From Betaproteobacteria bacterium (lineage in GTDB: Bacteria; Pseudomonadota; Gammaproteobacteria; Burkholderiales; SG8-41): DNA of 9,759 nucleotides. Of the stretch, positions 1-5,650 are shown piece after piece. A program made the position numbers and the translations under genes. Within the stretch, counting starts at the first letter, position 1; each line of letters opens with the position of its first letter. The stretch is from positions 1-9,759 of the forward strand of contig JAJTHX010000036.1 of the NCBI GenBank assembly GCA_021300125.1, given 5' to 3'. The notes below the pieces were generated by a model. That model saw only the letters and a list, made by a program, of their open reading frames with translations. It had not been told where the DNA came from and made no database searches.

Positions 1-177
1 CAGGCGCAGGTCGGCGACCACGCAGCCGCGCCATTCCGCGCGCCATGCGAGCAGGAAGGATTCGGCATCGGCGAACAGCGACACGCGATAGCCGGCGAGT
101 CCGAGCATCAGCGCCAGCGAATCGCGGATCGAGGGATCGTCGTCGACGATGTAAACCGTCAGTTCCTGGTCTGGCAT
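1..177 (-). CDS. FixJ-type response regulator, N-terminal part (runs off left edge)
   Basis: The 59 visible residues are the first half of a receiver domain. They start MPDQELTVYIVDDDPSIRD, with the acidic pocket at D12-D14 and the predicted phospho-acceptor Asp at residue 56 in VVADLRL. The wording (VYIVDDD, then LFADAESFL) matches the FixJ/TodT/StyR class, which normally carries a LuxR-type helix-turn-helix after the receiver; that part lies outside the window, so the output domain is inferred. The ATG at 175-177 lies inside the end of the upstream kinase gene (19-bp overlap), and an AGGA about 10 nt before it could serve as ribosome binding site. The overlap argues for translational coupling and for this protein being the partner of that kinase. 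It probably acts in the cytoplasm as a phosphorylation-dependent transcription factor. Confidence 0.9.
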   Translation of the reverse strand, partial: MPDQELTVYIVDDDPSIRDSLALMLGLAGYRVSLFADAESFLLAWRAEWRGCVVADLRL

Positions 178-1727
178 GGCAAGATGATCCTGAATTCTCC
201 GTGCGCGGCATGCGCAGCCTCGATGGTGCCGCCATGGGCTTCGGCAATGGCACGGCTCACCGCGAGGCCGAGTCCCATGCCCGTGGGTTTGCCGGAGCGG
301 AAGGGGCGGAACAGTTCGGCTGCGCGCCGGCGGTCTACCCCGGGCCCGTTGTCGCGGACCACGATGCGCAGGCGTCCTGCGTCATGTGCTTCGATGCGGA
401 CCGCGACCCGTGCATCGCCCAGCGGCCGGGAGGCCACGGCCTCGACCGCGTTGGCAATCAGGTTGCGCAGGATCAGTTCGATCTGCAGGCGGTCGGCATA
501 CAGCGCGGGCAGGCCGTCATCGGCGTGGAATTCGAAGGCTACGGCCTGCTTTTCGTCGCTTTGTGCGGCGATGCGCCTTGCCGTCGCGAGTAGCGCGGAG
601 GCGGTGACGGTCTCAAGCCGGGTGCTGCCGCTGCGGAAAAAATCGCGCAGGCGCTTGACGATTTGCGCCGCCCGCTCGGCTTCGTTGAGCATGCGCCCGA
701 GTACATCCGGCAGCGCCTGGGCCGCCGCATCGCCGCCGCGCTCGATCAGCATGCGCGCCGAAGCGCCGTAATTGACCAGGGCGGTCAGCGGCTGGTTGAT
801 TTCATGGGTGATCGCGCCGGCCATTTCGCCGGCGGCGGCCAGGCGCAGGCTCTGGCGCAGGTCTTCCTCGATGCGGGTGCGTTCGTCCACCGCCATGCCG
901 AGGAACAGGCCGGTCAGCGTCAGGGTGGCCACCAGGGCCTGCACTTCCAGCAGCGGGAAACCCTCGCCGGCGCGGCTGTGTACGGCCAGCACCACGGCGA
1001 GCTGCACGATGGCCGTGGCGACGATGGCGCCATTGAAGCCGGCGCGGATGGCAATCCAGATCAGGGGCAGGAACAGCACGTAGAAGTGGGTGGCGGGGTC
1101 GCCGGTGATGCCGGCGAAGACCATCCACAGGGTGATGCCCAGGGCCAGCAGCTGGACCGCGAACTCGCGCCGGCGGGCCAGCGCCAACAGCTCGCTGCGG
1201 CTTTGCGGATCGATGGCCGCGAACAGCAGCGGGGCGGTGACCAGGATGCCCACGGCATCGCCTGTCCAGAAGCGCAGCCAGGCATCGAAAAAGGGGGTGT
1301 CGCCGGTGCCGCCGGACAGCGCGAGCAGGCCGATGAAGGCCGCCGCGACTGCGGCGGTGCCGGCACACACGCTCGCGACAAAGCCGCTGAGTTCAGCCGA
1401 ACTGCGCAATGTGGCGCGCGGGCTGGCGCGGCGGATTGCAGTGGCGATGAGGGCGTAGCCGCCGCTGAGCACCAGGCTGGCGGCGAGCGTGAGCCACAGG
1501 CCTCCCGAGGCGCCGCGCACCACAAATTCGGACAGCAGGATGGTGGCCGCGATGGCGGGCGTGGCCTGGAGGCCGCCGAGCAGGATCCAGATCACCGCAA
1601 TCGCCGGCTGCGGGTTCCACGGCGTGATGTTGTAGAGGCCGATCGGATCGAGGTAGCTGGCCCAGTCGAGCGCGATGTAGCAGGGGGCAAAGACCGCAAG
1701 GTCGCGCAGGGGGCGGAGGGTGGCCAT
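159..1727 (-). CDS. Membrane-bound sensor histidine kinase with MASE1-like sensor
   Basis: This 522-residue hybrid of membrane sensor and kinase probably phosphorylates the overlapping response regulator. Residues about 10-280 are hydrophobic, with roughly eight membrane segments. They carry MASE1-like signatures: a W-N-P stretch near residue 37 (usual form W-P-P) and RFWTGDAVGILVTAPLL at 152-168. The kinase core follows: a dimerisation/phosphotransfer helix GEMAGAITHEINQPL with phospho-accepting His308, an N-box RNLIANAVEA (421-430), a G1 box DNGPGVD (459-465) and a G2 box GMGLGLAVSRAIAEAHGG (483-500). All ATP-binding boxes look intact. The HEINQPL type of H-box is typical of FixL/DctB/TodS-like kinases. 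The signal is unknown; MASE1 ligands are poorly defined. The start is the only one giving a complete first membrane helix, though its Shine-Dalgarno sequence is weak. The gene is divergent from the antiporter-like gene. Confidence 0.93.
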   Translation of the reverse strand: MATLRPLRDLAVFAPCYIALDWASYLDPIGLYNITPWNPQPAIAVIWILLGGLQATPAIAATILLSEFVVRGASGGLWLTLAASLVLSGGYALIATAIRRASPRATLRSSAELSGFVASVCAGTAAVAAAFIGLLALSGGTGDTPFFDAWLRFWTGDAVGILVTAPLLFAAIDPQSRSELLALARRREFAVQLLALGITLWMVFAGITGDPATHFYVLFLPLIWIAIRAGFNGAIVATAIVQLAVVLAVHSRAGEGFPLLEVQALVATLTLTGLFLGMAVDERTRIEEDLRQSLRLAAAGEMAGAITHEINQPLTALVNYGASARMLIERGGDAAAQALPDVLGRMLNEAERAAQIVKRLRDFFRSGSTRLETVTASALLATARRIAAQSDEKQAVAFEFHADDGLPALYADRLQIELILRNLIANAVEAVASRPLGDARVAVRIEAHDAGRLRIVVRDNGPGVDRRRAAELFRPFRSGKPTGMGLGLAVSRAIAEAHGGTIEAAHAAHGEFRIILPCQTRN

Positions 1728-1738
1728 GGCAGTGCCCG

Positions 1739-1767
1739 ATTCAAGCAGGGACCGGATGCGGGGTCAA
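1739..1767 (-). promoter_or_regulatory. Candidate sigma70 promoter of the kinase/regulator operon
   Basis: On the minus strand TTGACC (1762-1767; five of six matches to the -35 consensus) is followed after 17 bp by TTGAAT (1739-1744; four of six, but lacking the usual A at the second position). Transcription would begin near 1731, only a few bases before the kinase ATG. That would fit the poor Shine-Dalgarno sequence, giving a nearly leaderless message. The hexamers were read by eye, so this is a weak prediction. Confidence 0.3.
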
Positions 1768-1790
1768 CCCGCCGGGGGCAATCCGGCGGC

Positions 1791-1810
1791 TACGTGAAAT
1801 CACGTACGTG
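1791..1810. promoter_or_regulatory. Overlapping TACGTG palindromes, candidate operator
   Basis: TACGTGA (1791-1797) and TCACGTA (1800-1806) form a perfect inverted repeat with a 2-bp AA spacer. CACGTACGTG (1801-1810) is a second perfect 10-bp palindrome that shares the right arm. The result is three half-sites of the form TACGTG/CACGTA within 20 bp, midway between the divergent kinase and antiporter-like genes. Response regulators with FixJ/NarL-type output domains bind short inverted repeats, so autoregulation plus control of the antiporter is a reasonable inference. No binding data are available here. Confidence 0.5.
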
Positions 1811-1884
1811 GAGCGCCGAATCGCACCGCCGGCACGCGTCTCCTAGACTTCGCCATCGCTCAGGAATCCTCTCGGGAGCCCGTC

Positions 1885-3300
1885 ATGACCAGCCTTAATC
1901 CCACCACCCTGCAGATCATCGGCACCGTGCTGTTCTGTCTCGCGGTGGTGCACACCTTCGCCACCCGCTATTTCGAGCGCCTGGCCCATGTCGACCGCCC
2001 CCACTCCGGTCTCTGGCACCTGATGGGCGAAGTCGAAACCGTGTTCGGCTTCTGGGCGATGCTGCTGCTCGGTTTCATGGTGTTTGCCTGGGGCTGGGAA
2101 GGCATGACGGAATACCTCGACGAGCAGCGCTTCGTCGAGCCGATGTTCGTGTTCGTGATCATGGTGATTGCCGCGAGCCGGCCGATCACCCAGTTCACCG
2201 CACAGATGGTGGTGTCGGGGGCCAGGCTGCTGCCGATGACGCATCATGTGGGCCTGTTCTTCCTCAGCCTGTCGCTGGTGCCCCTGCTCGGTTCCCTGAT
2301 CACCGAACCGGCGGCGATGACCATCGCCGCGCTGATGCTGCGCGACGGCATGTTCGCCTACGGCATTTCCACCCGCCTCAAATACGCGACCGTGGCGGTG
2401 CTGTTCGTCAACGTCTCCATCGGTGGCGCGCTGACCAATTTTGCGGCGCCCCCGGTGCTGATGGTGGCGGCGAAATGGGACTGGAGCAGTGCCTTCATGC
2501 TCGGCATGTTCGGCTGGAAGGCCGCGCTGGCGGTGCTGATCAATGCCGGCCTGCTGACCCTGGTGTTTTACCGCGAGCTGAACCAGCGCGCCCTGGCCGT
2601 CAAGGTGGCCGATCCCGCGACATCCCGCCAGCGGGTCCCGGTCGCGTTTGTCGTGCTCAACCTGCTGCTGCTGGCCGGTGTGGTGTTCGCCAACCATCAT
2701 CCGGAACTGTTCATGGGCCTGTTCCTGCTCTTTCTCGGCCTGGCCGAGGCCTACAAGCGCCACCATGACCGGCTGATGATCCGCGAGGCGCTGATGGTGG
2801 CCTTCTTCCTGGCCGGCCTGGTCGTGCTCGGCAGCAAGCAGCAGTGGTGGCTGCAGGACCTGCTTGAAGGCATGGACGGCGCGACGCTGTTCTATGGCGC
2901 AACCGTGCTTACAGCGGTCACCGACAACGCGGCGCTGACCTATCTGGGTTCGCTGGTTGAAGGTGTCAGCGACGAGTTCAAGTACGCACTGGTTGCCGGC
3001 GCGCTGGCCGGCGGCGGCCTCACCGTGATCGCCAATGCGCCCAATCCCGCGGGTTATGCCATCCTCAAGGATCGCTTCAATGACCAGACCATCAACCTCG
3101 GCGGGCTGTTCATCGCGGCCTTGCCGCCGACGCTGGTCGCGATTGCCTGCCTCTGGGGCCTGCGCGATGCGGGCGCGGTCCTCGGTTTCAGCCGCTGGGC
3201 GCAGTGGTTTGCCGGCCTGGAACGCGAGTTCATGTTCCTGCTGCTGCTGCCGCTGGTGGTGGCCGCGGTCGGGCTGTGGGCGGACCGGCGCAGCCGCTAG
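1885..3300 (+). CDS. Putative Na+/H+ antiporter-like integral membrane transporter
   Basis: This 471-residue, highly hydrophobic protein has about eleven or twelve predicted membrane segments. I recognise it as the 'putative Na+/H+ antiporter' family of the ion-transporter (ArsB/NhaD-like) superfamily; substrate and direction cannot be read from sequence. Two related halves are visible. The first has LITEPAAMTIAALML (138-152) and then GGALTNFAAPPVLMVA (180-195). The second has AVTDNAALTYLGSL (344-357) and then GGGLTVIANAPNPAGYAI (376-393). The paired D/E-rich and G-G-x-x-T-x-x-x-x-x-x-P re-entrant-like motifs match the internal duplication expected of this superfamily. The ATG at 1885 has a GGGAG sequence six bases upstream. 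The gene stands alone on its strand, divergent from the kinase operon, so it is a plausible target of that system. The C-terminus ends in an Arg-rich tail just after a last helix (449-465). Confidence 0.85.
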   Translation: MTSLNPTTLQIIGTVLFCLAVVHTFATRYFERLAHVDRPHSGLWHLMGEVETVFGFWAMLLLGFMVFAWGWEGMTEYLDEQRFVEPMFVFVIMVIAASRPITQFTAQMVVSGARLLPMTHHVGLFFLSLSLVPLLGSLITEPAAMTIAALMLRDGMFAYGISTRLKYATVAVLFVNVSIGGALTNFAAPPVLMVAAKWDWSSAFMLGMFGWKAALAVLINAGLLTLVFYRELNQRALAVKVADPATSRQRVPVAFVVLNLLLLAGVVFANHHPELFMGLFLLFLGLAEAYKRHHDRLMIREALMVAFFLAGLVVLGSKQQWWLQDLLEGMDGATLFYGATVLTAVTDNAALTYLGSLVEGVSDEFKYALVAGALAGGGLTVIANAPNPAGYAILKDRFNDQTINLGGLFIAALPPTLVAIACLWGLRDAGAVLGFSRWAQWFAGLEREFMFLLLLPLVVAAVGLWADRRSR

Positions 3301-3338
3301 ATGCCTGCACAAGCTGCGCCGGATTATTTATAACTAAT

Positions 3339-3360
3339 TGAATTAATTCAGTATTTTTTT
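3339..3360 (+). terminator. AT-rich palindrome plus T-run, possible terminator or upstream element
   Basis: TGAATTAATTCA (3339-3350) is a perfect 12-bp palindrome, followed after three bases by seven T (3354-3360). It lies 38 bp after the antiporter stop. As an RNA hairpin it would be weak, because it is nearly all A:U pairs with little loop. A terminator role is therefore doubtful. The whole AT-rich tract from about 3321 to 3360 could instead act as an UP-like element or a secondary regulator site for the next promoter. Confidence 0.25.
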
Positions 3361-3368
3361 GCCCGGGC

Positions 3369-3382
3369 TTGATGAACATCAA
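3369..3382 (+). promoter_or_regulatory. FNR/Anr/Dnr-type operator
   Basis: TTGATGAACATCAA matches the FNR/Anr consensus TTGAT-N4-ATCAA at all ten specified positions. It lies inside a longer perfect inverted repeat (8-bp arms 3367-3374 and 3377-3384, 2-bp spacer). Its centre is at 3375.5. If it acts as a class II activator site at -41.5, transcription would start near 3417. A TAGCCT sequence at 3405-3410 is then correctly placed as a -10 element, with the key T, A and final T present. No good -35 hexamer is needed in that class. This suggests that the universal stress protein gene is induced when oxygen is low; the regulator itself is not in the window. Confidence 0.8.
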
Positions 3383-3437
3383 GCGCCGGGGGCGCATCCG
3401 GGAATAGCCTGTCAGCATTTTCATCGCGGAGGTGAAC

Positions 3438-3863
3438 ATGCTGCGCATCCTGGTACCCATCGACGGTTCGGCCAACGCGCTGCGCGCGCTGCGCCACGCT
3501 GCCAAGATCCTGAAAAACCAGAACGGGGCCATCCACCTGCTGCATGTGCGTGCGCCCTATGACGGCTACGGCATGGTCGGTGCCTATCTGTCGCCTTCAC
3601 GCCAGCGGCGCAGCGCCGACGATGCCGCCCATACGGCATTGCGGCCGGCCGAGGCCCTGCTCAAACGCGCGGGCCTGAGTGCCAGCACCCGAATCGTCAC
3701 CGGCGAGGTTGCGCGCGGCATCGTCACCGAGGTGCGCCGCCAGCGCTGCAATGCGATCGTGATGGGTACCCGCGGCCTCGGCGCCATCGGCGGCCTGGTG
3801 CTGGGCTCGGTGGCCACCGAGGTGATCCATCTTGCCAAGGTGCCGGTGACGCTGGTGAAGTGA
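3438..3863 (+). CDS. Universal stress protein (UspA family), single domain, ATP-binding type
   Basis: This 141-residue protein has the single-Usp-domain length and layout. It opens with MLRILVPIDGSANALRALRHA (nucleotide-contacting Asp9 after the first strand), and ends with the ATP-binding signature G-x2-G-x9-G-S at residues 110-124 (GTRGLGAIGGLVLGS), then a final strand VPVTLVK. The intact signature puts it with ATP-binding Usp proteins, not the UspA type that lacks nucleotide binding. I chose ATG 3438, which has GGAGGT four bases upstream; a GTG six bases earlier would add two residues but lies within that ribosome binding site. The FNR-type operator upstream suggests expression under oxygen limitation, as known for some Anr-controlled Usp proteins in Pseudomonas. 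The 65-bp gap to the next gene leaves read-through possible. Confidence 0.95.
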   Translation: MLRILVPIDGSANALRALRHAAKILKNQNGAIHLLHVRAPYDGYGMVGAYLSPSRQRRSADDAAHTALRPAEALLKRAGLSASTRIVTGEVARGIVTEVRRQRCNAIVMGTRGLGAIGGLVLGSVATEVIHLAKVPVTLVK

Positions 3864-3890
3864 GGCCGGCCGGCGGCCGCGGGGAGCGCT

Positions 3891-3896
3891 TAGAAT
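3891..3896 (+). promoter_or_regulatory. Candidate -10 element for the enoyl-CoA hydratase gene
   Basis: TAGAAT matches five of six bases of the sigma70 -10 consensus and lies 32 bp before the start codon. No convincing -35 hexamer is visible at 16-18 bp upstream, where the sequence is a run of G and C. It is therefore a low-confidence internal promoter that could let this gene be expressed independently of the universal stress protein gene. Confidence 0.3.
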
Positions 3897-3928
3897 CGCG
3901 TTTTACCGTGAATGTCCAGGAGCCGCGC

Positions 3929-4696
3929 ATGCCGGATTACAGCAGTGAAGTCAAAACCGTCGCCATCGAGGATGGCGTCGCCGTGATCACCCTCAACCGG
4001 CCGGCGGTGATGAACGCGCTGAACATGCAGCTGCGTGAGGAGATCATGGCGCTGTGCCATGCCCTGGATGCGGATCCTGCGGTGCAGGTCGCGATTTTCA
4101 CCGGCGCCGGCGACAAGGCGTTTTGCGCGGGCGCCGACCTCAAGGAGCGCGGCAGCCGCAGCACCGAGGGCATGTACGACGAGCGCCGCTTCCTGCGCGC
4201 GAAATGGGTCGGTGCCGTGGCCGGCATGGCCAAGCCGACCATCGCCGCGATCAACGGTTACTGCCTCGGCGGAGGCCTCGAGCTGGCGCTGCAGTGCGAC
4301 CTGCGCATTGCCGCCGAAGAGTCGCAGTTTGGCCTGCCTGAAGTGACGCTGGGCTTTTTGCCCGGTGCCGGCGGCACCCAGCGGCTGCCGCGCCTGATCG
4401 GCCTGCAGCGTGCGAAGGAAATGATCCTCACCGGCAAGCGCATCAATGCCGCCGAGGCCGAACGTCTCGGCATCGTGCTGCGCGTGGTGCCGCGTGCGCA
4501 GCTGCTGCCGGCGGCCATCGAGCTGGCCCGTACCATCGCGAAGAATCCGCGTATCGCCGTGATCCAGGCCAAGGTCGCGCTCAACGCCTCCCAGGAAACC
4601 ATGCTCTCCGGCGGCCTGCAGGCGGAAAACGAAGCCTGGCTGCCCTGCCTGCTCTCGGACACCTGGAAGGCCAAGGTCGCGCGGTTCAAGGATTGA
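3929..4696 (+). CDS. Enoyl-CoA hydratase/isomerase (crotonase) family protein
   Basis: The 255-residue crotonase-fold protein probably hydrates or isomerises an acyl-CoA in fatty-acid, amino-acid or aromatic degradation; the exact substrate cannot be told. Visible signatures are LNRPAVMNALN (22-32), the oxyanion-hole and CoA-binding segment AFCAGADLKE (64-73), INGYCLGGGLELAL (108-121), and GLPEVTLGFLPGAGGTQRL (135-153). Glu118 and Glu138 match by spacing and context the two catalytic glutamates of enoyl-CoA hydratase (E144/E164 in the rat enzyme), so hydratase chemistry is plausible. The start at ATG 3929 follows CAGGAG by six bases; a GTG at 3860 would add 23 non-conserved residues. The tail is unusual: instead of the common D-x-x-EG-x-x-AF-x-EKR-x-P ending it reads LLSDTWKAKVARFKD. 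The stop lies four bases before the next start, so the two are probably one transcript. Confidence 0.93.
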   Translation: MPDYSSEVKTVAIEDGVAVITLNRPAVMNALNMQLREEIMALCHALDADPAVQVAIFTGAGDKAFCAGADLKERGSRSTEGMYDERRFLRAKWVGAVAGMAKPTIAAINGYCLGGGLELALQCDLRIAAEESQFGLPEVTLGFLPGAGGTQRLPRLIGLQRAKEMILTGKRINAAEAERLGIVLRVVPRAQLLPAAIELARTIAKNPRIAVIQAKVALNASQETMLSGGLQAENEAWLPCLLSDTWKAKVARFKD

Positions 4697-4700
4697 CACG

Positions 4701-5627
4701 ATGGTGGCCCGCAGGCGGTCTCTCTGGTTGTGGCTGCCGCTGGTGGCGCTTGGCGTCGATGTCGCGGCGCAGCCTGCGCCCCTGCGCGACTGCGCGGAAT
4801 GCCCCGAACTGGTGACACTGCCGGCGGGCCGTTTCACGATGGGCGTGGCCCCGGACGAGGAGGCAGTGGAGCAGATTGCGGCCGAGTTCCGTGGCCGCAG
4901 CGAACCCCGGCGCGATATCCAAGTCGCGCGATTGTCGATCGGGCGTTTCGAGGTGACGCGCGGCGAGTTTCGTGCCTTTGTCGCCGCGACCGGTCATCCA
5001 TCTGCCGGCTGCTTTGTGTGGGAGGGTGGTGAACACCGCCTGCTGGCTGCACGTTCCTGGCAGAACCCGGGATTCGCACAGGATGACCGCCATCCGGCGA
5101 CCTGCATCAGCTGGGAAGACGCCACCGCCTATACCCGCTGGCTGTCCAAACTGAGCGGCCGCCGATACCGTCTGCCCAGCGAGGCCGAGTGGGAATACGC
5201 GGCGCGCGCGGGCACCACAACCCATCGCTACTGGGGCAACGCCATGCGCGAGGCCTGCCGCTACAGCAACGGCGCCGATGCCAGTACCCGTCGCGTCGTG
5301 CCGGAAGCTGCGGACTGGGCGATCAGCGACTGCGATGACGGCCATGCCTACACCGCGCCGGTCGGGCGTTTTGCCGCCAATGCCCTGGGCCTGCACGACA
5401 TGCTCGGCAACGTGGCCGAGTGGACTGCCGACTGCTGGCATCCGGATTACCGCGGCGCGCCGGCCACGGCAGCCACACGCAGCGATGGCGATTGTGACCT
5501 GCGCGCGGTGCGCGGTGGCGCCTGGGACGAAGCCTCGGCCGGGTTGCGCGCCGCCTATCGTGTCGGCAGCCCGGTGGTGGTCAGGGTCTATGCGCGGGGA
5601 TTCCGGGTGGTACGCGAGGAACCGTGA
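4701..5627 (+). CDS. Exported SUMF1/FGE-fold protein without the FGE active-site cysteines
   Basis: The 308-residue protein has a signal peptide (MVARRRSLWLWLPLVALG..., likely cut after VAA near residue 23), so it should act outside the cytoplasm. The rest is a formylglycine-generating-enzyme-like domain: CAECPELVTLPAGRFTMG (31-48), FEVTRGEFRAFV (83-94), RLPSEAEWEYAARAG (157-171), ALGLHDMLGNVAEWTADCW (228-246), VRGGAWD (270-276) and a GFRVVRE end (300-306). In true FGE two cysteines in the segment after R-G-G bind copper and oxidise the sulfatase; here that segment (AWDEASAGLRAAYR) has none. Sulfatase activation is therefore unlikely. The family (SUMF1/EgtB/PvdO) includes enzymes with other activities and structural members. 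Eight cysteines remain after the signal peptide, consistent with disulfides. AAGGA lies eight bases before the ATG. No sulfatase gene is nearby. Confidence 0.9.
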   Translation: MVARRRSLWLWLPLVALGVDVAAQPAPLRDCAECPELVTLPAGRFTMGVAPDEEAVEQIAAEFRGRSEPRRDIQVARLSIGRFEVTRGEFRAFVAATGHPSAGCFVWEGGEHRLLAARSWQNPGFAQDDRHPATCISWEDATAYTRWLSKLSGRRYRLPSEAEWEYAARAGTTTHRYWGNAMREACRYSNGADASTRRVVPEAADWAISDCDDGHAYTAPVGRFAANALGLHDMLGNVAEWTADCWHPDYRGAPATAATRSDGDCDLRAVRGGAWDEASAGLRAAYRVGSPVVVRVYARGFRVVREEP

Positions 5628-5650
5628 TCGCCGGGCAGGGTTGAACGCGC

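Noticed and set aside
1769..1789. CCGCCGG / CCGGCGG inverted repeat upstream of the kinase
   Set aside because: The 7-bp arms are pure GC in GC-rich DNA, and there is no T-run or match to a known operator; chance is a sufficient explanation.
663..1898. Long plus-strand open frame (411 codons)
   Set aside because: It is antisense to the clear histidine kinase gene; its translation is low-complexity G/Q/H/R-rich with no domain, as expected of a shadow frame in GC-rich DNA.
1843..3312. Long minus-strand open frame (489 codons)
   Set aside because: It is antisense to the antiporter-like gene and gives a His/Gln/Glu-rich, domain-free translation, a shadow of a hydrophobic protein.
3863..3880. 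GC-rich self-complementary run after the universal stress protein gene
   Set aside because: It has no T-run to make an intrinsic terminator, and such GGCC/CCGG runs are common at this base composition.
3890..4837. Minus-strand open frame of 315 codons
   Set aside because: It is antisense to the crotonase gene, which has intact catalytic motifs; the shadow has no recognisable domain.
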